Below the pieces are notes generated by a model. The model saw only the letters and a program-made list of their open reading frames with translations, ran no database searches and had not been told where the DNA came from. A stretch of DNA of 6,822 bases from positions 1 through 6,822 of the forward strand of contig USGH01000143.1 of assembly GCA_900554225.1 (NCBI GenBank), read 5' to 3'. The translations under genes were made by a program, and so were the position numbers. Every line of letters starts with the position of its first letter. Position 1 is the first letter of the stretch. Source of the DNA: an uncultured Eubacteriales bacterium. Lineage in GTDB: Bacteria > Bacillota > Clostridia > Oscillospirales > CAG-272. This document shows positions 5,412 through 6,822 of this stretch, piece by piece.

Positions 5412-6822
5412 TCATGGCTTAATAAACTCGTTGTATTTTGCCAGCAGATCGATGAGAAATTCCGTATTGCGGCATCCGCGCGGGCATTTGAGCTGGATAT
5501 GCGGTGTGTTGCCCAACAGGACGCGCATCTGCGTCTGCGGGAATTTTGCTGCGAGCTTGGTGACAGCATTGGCGTTGAGCTCGTTCGGATAGAGTCGGAT
5601 CACGCCGTCCGATTCCTCCACCTTGCGGAAATTTGCCCTACTGCCAAGGGATTTGATATAGCCGATCCGACAGAGATTGACCGCGGAGGAGCCTGGTTCG
5701 CCATAGCGGTCGCAGATCTCGTCCAGCACATCGTTGTAGTCGTCCTCCGTCTCGATCCGCGCGATCTTTTTGTACATATCCATGCGCTGCGGTGCGGACG
5801 GGATGTAGTTCTTCGGCAGGTACGCATCGCACTGGATGTCCACGGCGCACTCCGGTTTTGGCGGTTTGACCTCTCCCTTTTCCTCCAGCACCGCCTCGTT
5901 CAATAGCTTCATATAGAGATCGTAGCCGACTGCCTCCATGTGTCCGTGCTGCTGTGCGCCAAGCAAATTTCCGGCACCGCGAATTTCGAGATCCCGCAGC
6001 GCGATTTTGAACCCGGCACCAAACGCGGCGTATTCTTTGATGGCAGACAATCGTTTTTCCGCGATCTCGGACAGCACCTTTGCCTTGCGATAGGTGAAGT
6101 ATGCGTAGGCACGACGGCTGGAACGTCCGACACGCCCGCGGATCTGGTGCAGCTGGGAAAGGCCGTAGTGATCGGCGTTTTCGATGATGAGCGTGTTCGC
6201 GTTCGGAATGTCGATCCCGGTTTCGATGATCGTCGTGCATACAAGGATATCCACGTTGCCTTTGAGCAGCTCCTCCCATACCGTCTCGATGTCCTCCCGC
6301 TCCATTTTGCCATGCGCAATCGCGATCCGTGCATCCGGAATGGCATCCTGCAGCCGCTTCGCAACGTTGTAAATTCCCTCGACTATGTTGTATAGGTAGA
6401 ACACCTGACCACCGCGGCGCAGTTCCCGGCGTATGGCCTCCTCGATCACCGGCGCGTCGTATTCCAAAACGTAGGTCTGTACAGGCGCGCGCTGACCGGG
6501 GGCTTCCTCCAGTACGCTCATATCGACAATACCGCCCATCGCCATATTGAGGGTGCGCGGGATCGGTGTTGCGGTCAGCGTGAGGACATCGGCATTTGTG
6601 GCAATGGATTTGAGCTTTTCCTTCTGTGCCACGCCGAATCGCTGCTCCTCGTCGATGATGACAAGACCGAGATCATGGAATTCCACATCCTTGGAGATGA
6701 GTCGGTGCGTACCGATGATGATGTCGGTTTCCCCACGGCGTACCTTCCGGAGCGACGCCTGCAGCTGCGATGCGGTACGGAACCGGGATACCAAATCGAT
6801 ATGGAACGGAAAGGAACGCATC
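5412..6822 (-). CDS. mfd: Transcription-repair coupling factor Mfd, C-terminal part (5' end outside window)
   Basis: The last 469 residues of Mfd, roughly 40% of a protein usually near 1,150 residues. The ATG at 6821 is an internal methionine, since the family sequence continues before it. Visible in order, numbered from that methionine: SRFRTASQ (12-19); helicase motif Ia/Ib region IIIGTHRL (34-41); Walker B DEEQ (57-60); motif III TLTATPIPRTLNMAM (81-95); the RecA-like second domain with YLYNIVEGI (142-150), CTTIIETGIDIPNANT (195-210) and motif VI QIRGRVGRS (226-234). The translocation (TRG) segment shared with RecG, AGFKIALRDLEIRGAGNLLG (269-288), follows. Residues ~320-469 are the C-terminal D7 domain that in known Mfd contacts UvrA-binding surfaces and holds the enzyme inactive. 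Mfd is an ATP-driven translocase that displaces RNA polymerase stalled at DNA damage and recruits UvrA. No broken motif is seen. It ends with TGA at 5412-5414, and the foldase gene follows. Confidence 0.97.
   Translation of the reverse strand, partial: MRSFPFHIDLVSRFRTASQLQASLRKVRRGETDIIIGTHRLISKDVEFHDLGLVIIDEEQRFGVAQKEKLKSIATNADVLTLTATPIPRTLNMAMGGIVDMSVLEEAPGQRAPVQTYVLEYDAPVIEEAIRRELRRGGQVFYLYNIVEGIYNVAKRLQDAIPDARIAIAHGKMEREDIETVWEELLKGNVDILVCTTIIETGIDIPNANTLIIENADHYGLSQLHQIRGRVGRSSRRAYAYFTYRKAKVLSEIAEKRLSAIKEYAAFGAGFKIALRDLEIRGAGNLLGAQQHGHMEAVGYDLYMKLLNEAVLEEKGEVKPPKPECAVDIQCDAYLPKNYIPSAPQRMDMYKKIARIETEDDYNDVLDEICDRYGEPGSSAVNLCRIGYIKSLGSRANFRKVEESDGVIRLYPNELNANAVTKLAAKFPQTQMRVLLGNTPHIQLKCPRGCRNTEFLIDLLAKYNEFIKP

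Noticed and set aside
5354..5569. N-terminal extension of the foldase frame into mfd
   Set aside because: The extension would bury the signal peptide and lipobox in mid-protein and overlaps mfd coding sequence; the GTG at 5353 has a good ribosome binding site.
5638..6279. Minus-strand open frame of 213 codons within mfd
   Set aside because: It is a shifted-frame shadow of mfd with Arg/Gly/His-rich sequence and no recognisable domain; the mfd frame keeps all helicase motifs without a break.

Overview
The window looks like chromosomal DNA from a bacterium of the Firmicutes (Bacillota), probably a Clostridia-type gut or rumen anaerobe. The clues are a clostridial-style Mfd, a lipoprotein foldase of the PrsA/parvulin kind with a canonical lipobox, strong AGGAGG-type ribosome binding sites and mixed ATG/GTG starts. 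This assignment is inference; no rRNA or other species marker is present.

Layout. The plus strand, 1-1936, carries a two-gene unit: the 3' part of a DUF4038/GH140-type glycoside hydrolase (its 5' end lies outside the window), overlapped by or directly followed by a membrane acyltransferase of family 3. This unit ends at a rho-independent terminator near 1992-2026. Everything after that is on the minus strand, so the two halves converge. Read in the direction of transcription (right to left), the minus strand starts with the C-terminal 469 codons of mfd (cut by the window edge at 6822). A lipoprotein peptidyl-prolyl isomerase follows 58 bases later and ends at a strong terminator at 4126-4170. 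A roughly 340-base spacer comes next, then a second two-gene unit: a GNAT acetyltransferase fused to an aminoglycoside-adenylyltransferase-like nucleotidyltransferase, overlapping by 23 bases with a small HAD-superfamily hydrolase.

How the genes fit together. Mfd plus foldase is a housekeeping pair (transcription-coupled repair; extracytoplasmic protein folding). The glycosidase/acyltransferase pair suggests glycan trimming or remodelling together with acylation of a surface or exported glycan, but no substrate can be read from the sequence. The GNAT-nucleotidyltransferase/HAD pair looks like an accessory small-molecule-modification or resistance-like cassette. Sixty-base lines I counted in it are 40-45% GC, against 50-63% in lines counted from the flanking genes, which mildly suggests a different history.

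Three minus-strand genes are assigned starts that differ from the longest open frame because a good Shine-Dalgarno sequence picks out an internal start (2686 ATG, 3926 GTG, 5353 GTG). I see no CRISPR array, insertion sequence, tRNA, rRNA or recognisable riboswitch. I did not find a clearly new biological system; the most unusual item is the acetyltransferase-nucleotidyltransferase fusion with its HAD partner.
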